From: Candidatus Izemoplasma sp.
Lineage (GTDB): Bacteria > Bacillota_I > Bacilli_A > Izemoplasmatales > Izemoplasmataceae
Direction of reading: 5' to 3'
DNA: 32,318 bases
Assembly: GCA_021736205.1 (NCBI GenBank)
Contig: JAIPGF010000016.1
Location: 1-32,318 of the forward strand
Positions 30,433 to 32,318 of this stretch are shown piece after piece. Under the pieces are notes generated by a model. That model saw only the letters and a list, made by a program, of their open reading frames with translations. It searched no databases and had not been told where the DNA came from. How positions within the stretch are numbered: the stretch's first letter is position 1; every line of letters starts with the position of its first letter. The translations under genes and the position numbers were made by a program.

Positions 30433-30461
30433 TTGCAAATGTCACTTTAAAGTGATATATT
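30433..30461 (+). promoter_or_regulatory. oppA promoter with a 14-bp palindrome filling the spacer
   Basis: TTGCAA (30433-30438), a 17-bp spacer and TATATT (30456-30461) form a sigma-A promoter. The spacer holds the perfect palindrome TCACTTTAAAGTGA (30442-30455), directly against the -10 box. A repressor bound there would block RNA polymerase. This gives oppA a separate control from oppBCDF. Confidence 0.55.
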
Positions 30462-30496
30462 TAGTATATAGAAAAATTAAAAGAAAGAGGGTTGAA

Positions 30497-32161
30497 ATGA
30501 AAAAATTATTATTAGTTTTAGTTGCATTCGTACTTATCTTTAGTTTATCAGCATGTAATAATGGTGGTACTTCTGAAGAAGTAGTTATGAATTGGAACAT
30601 TGGTGCAGACCCAGCAACACTAGATCCAGGTTTAAATGGTGCTAGTGATGGTGGGAATGTAATCAACAATGCATTCGAAGGTCTCGTACGCGAGATTGAC
30701 GGTGAAGTTTATCCTGGTATTGCTGAAGACTGGGAAGTTTCAAGTGGTGGTAGACAAGTTACTTTCTACTTGAGAGACTCAAATTGGAGTGATGGTACTC
30801 CATTAACAGCACATGATTTTGTTTATTCATGGAAACGTGCAATGGATCCAGAAACAGCTTCAGAATATTCTTGGATCTGGTACTACACAAACGTTGTGGG
30901 TGCTAACGAAGTAACAACTGGTGATGGGTCATTAGATGACGTTGGAATCCGTGCGGTTGACGATCACACATTCCAAGTAGATCTTGTGAATCCTACAAAC
31001 TACTTTGTTTCTTTAATGGCATTTTATCATTTTATGCCAGTTAAACAAGAAGCAGTTGAAGCTGGACCAAATGGTGGTTGGGCAAAAGATCCTGAATTAT
31101 TTGTTTCAAATGGACCTTTCGTACTAACTGAATATACCATGAGTGAAGGACTTGTATTAGAGAAAAATGATGAGTACTGGAATGTTGAAAACGTTGGTTT
31201 AGATAAGATTGATGCAGAATTTATTGATGATGCTTCTACTGCTTATACTAAATACAATAGTGATGAATTAGACTTTATCCCTAGTGTACCTACGAGTGAA
31301 GTTGCTTCATTAATTTTAGATTCAGATGAATTTCATGTATTCCCATTACTAGGAACTTACTATTACAGTTTCAATATGGATAGCAATGATGACGGTGTTA
31401 ATGAACCTGGTGTAGATGACGTCTTTGTTAATAGAAAATTACGTCGTGCATTATCATATTCTATAGACCGTGAAGCTATTACTGAAACATTAGGAGCTGG
31501 ACAAGTTCCTGCAGGTGGATTTGTACCTCCAGGATTCTTAGATCACAATGGTGATGATTTCTTTGAAACAGCTGGTACTTATGGATTAGTTACTGATGAT
31601 GGAAATTTTGCAGAAGCACAAACATTGTTTGCTGAAGCAGCTACTGAACTTGGTATGTCAGAAGCTGAATTACAACAATTATTAGAAACAAAAACATTAC
31701 TATATAACACATCAGAAGGTCATAAAACAGTTGCTGAATTAGTTCAACAAATGTGGAATGAAAACCTTGGATTTACAATCAACCTAGCAAATGAAGAGTG
31801 GGCTGTATTCCAAGAAACAAGAAGCGCTGGAGATTTTGACATCGCACGTGGTGGATGGTTAACAGATTATATGGATCCTTCAGGATTACTATCAATCTTT
31901 ACAAGCACAAATGCTTATAACGATCCAAACTACTATAATGAAACATATGATACTTTAATTGCTGATTCAATTGCAACAACTGATGAAGCAGAACACTATG
32001 AAAAATTATACGATGCACAAGAAGAATTTATGACAGATATGCCAATTATCCCTGTTTATCACTATACTGACACTATGTTAGTTAAATCTTATGTAAAAGA
32101 TTGGGGTCGTTCTGTTCTAGGTTCTGTAGACTTCTCAAGAGCTTATATCGAACAAGAATAG
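30497..32161 (+). CDS. oppA: Oligopeptide-binding lipoprotein OppA
   Basis: This 554-residue extracellular solute-binding protein of family 5 captures oligopeptides for OppBCDF. The signal peptide starts MKKLLLVLVAF and ends with the lipobox LSAC, with C20 lipidated. Family motifs are ATLDPGLNG, the GLVREIDGEVYPGIAEDWEVS block, FYLRDSNWSDGTPLTAHDFV (typical SBP_bac_5) and NRKLRRALSYSIDREAI. The ATG at 30497 follows AAAGAGGG; the upstream open frame would add a charged stretch that hides the signal. It has its own promoter after oppF, a common plan giving more binding protein than permease. It ends just before a strong terminator. Confidence 0.92.
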   Translation: MKKLLLVLVAFVLIFSLSACNNGGTSEEVVMNWNIGADPATLDPGLNGASDGGNVINNAFEGLVREIDGEVYPGIAEDWEVSSGGRQVTFYLRDSNWSDGTPLTAHDFVYSWKRAMDPETASEYSWIWYYTNVVGANEVTTGDGSLDDVGIRAVDDHTFQVDLVNPTNYFVSLMAFYHFMPVKQEAVEAGPNGGWAKDPELFVSNGPFVLTEYTMSEGLVLEKNDEYWNVENVGLDKIDAEFIDDASTAYTKYNSDELDFIPSVPTSEVASLILDSDEFHVFPLLGTYYYSFNMDSNDDGVNEPGVDDVFVNRKLRRALSYSIDREAITETLGAGQVPAGGFVPPGFLDHNGDDFFETAGTYGLVTDDGNFAEAQTLFAEAATELGMSEAELQQLLETKTLLYNTSEGHKTVAELVQQMWNENLGFTINLANEEWAVFQETRSAGDFDIARGGWLTDYMDPSGLLSIFTSTNAYNDPNYYNETYDTLIADSIATTDEAEHYEKLYDAQEEFMTDMPIIPVYHYTDTMLVKSYVKDWGRSVLGSVDFSRAYIEQE

Positions 32162-32230
32162 TTAAATATTTGCAAGAATATAGGTTGAATGTCAAGGATA
32201 GGGGTATTGAGTAAGAGAAAAGAAATATGG

Positions 32231-32263
32231 GGAATCATTTCGAAAGAAATGGTTCCTTTTTTT
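32231..32263 (+). terminator. Terminator after oppA
   Basis: An 11-bp stem (32231-32241 with 32246-32256, one G-T pair) has a GAAA loop and is followed by a T-tract. It ends the opp transcript. The last 55 bases of the window show no gene. Confidence 0.85.
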
Positions 32264-32318
32264 CATTTAAGAAGAGATAGTGATATTGGGATTAATGCAT
32301 GAAAAGATTCTCGTTCTA

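Noticed and set aside
1-32318. CRISPR arrays, insertion sequences, integrases or prophage genes
   Set aside because: No regularly spaced repeats, transposase motifs or phage structural genes were seen on either strand.
1-32318. UGA read as Trp (Mycoplasma code)
   Set aside because: Trp is written TGG throughout, and TGA serves as a genuine stop in at least two genes.

Overview
The window is AT-rich chromosomal DNA from a low-GC Gram-positive-type bacterium. Several features suggest a free-living Mollicutes-like lineage close to Acholeplasma or 'Izemoplasma', or a neighbouring low-GC Bacillota. These are the AT-biased codons, a pyrophosphate-type phosphofructokinase, a CIRCE-controlled clpB, cre-like (CcpA-type) sites, lipoprotein-type binding proteins, and tRNAs with anticodons GGG (Pro) and GAG (Leu). 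At least two genes end in TGA (positions 19561-19563 and 24855-24857) and Trp is written TGG, so the UGA=Trp code of Mycoplasma and Spiroplasma is not in use. The taxonomy is inference; no rRNA or other marker gene is present.

Layout. 1-1000: an ANT(6)-like nucleotidyltransferase, then tRNA-Pro with its own promoter and a two-way terminator. 1008-4273 (minus): mnmM and clpB; clpB has a sigma-A promoter plus CIRCE and is split by one frameshift. 4355-8688 (plus): an RlmL-like 23S rRNA methyltransferase, an aldo/keto reductase, and a polar amino-acid ABC importer (lipoprotein, permease, ATPase). 8727-10086: a MATE exporter split by two frameshifts. 10097-12150 (minus): an EamA/DMT permease and an MFS permease that overlap. 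12234-13980: tRNA-Leu, an HTH-TPR (RRNPP-like) regulator with a short upstream ORF, and a structured intergenic segment. 14027-17049: an alpha/beta hydrolase and a cation/proton antiporter, facing an SDR oxidoreductase. 17237-19563: PPi-PFK, a small GNAT and a DUF554 membrane protein. 19640-22349: two Nudix hydrolases, a PlsC-like acyltransferase with a zinc ribbon, a PQ-loop protein and a CDGSH iron-sulfur protein. 22401-25338: DUF445, PHP phosphoesterase, two unrecognised proteins and a YuiD-type PAP2-like protein. 25420-32263: a complete oligopeptide importer, oppBCDF plus a separately promoted oppA, with cre-like boxes, an operator-like palindrome and a final terminator.

How the genes fit together. 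Most of the window is housekeeping, transport and stress functions. The two ABC systems (amino acids and peptides) fit an organism that scavenges nitrogen and carbon. Catabolite control of opp is suggested by the cre-like boxes. All three frame breaks, in clpB and MATE, are single-base losses in otherwise well-conserved genes, and closing them restores family-typical lengths (859 and 453 residues). Sequence error is therefore at least as likely as real gene decay.

I found no CRISPR array, insertion sequence, integrase, prophage or recognisable defence system. The least-explained items are the 18-bp helix around tRNA-Pro, the roughly 220-residue insertion in OppC and roughly 60-residue insertion in OppF, the HTH-TPR regulator locus with its leader ORF and structured intergenic segment, and the palindrome in the oppA promoter.
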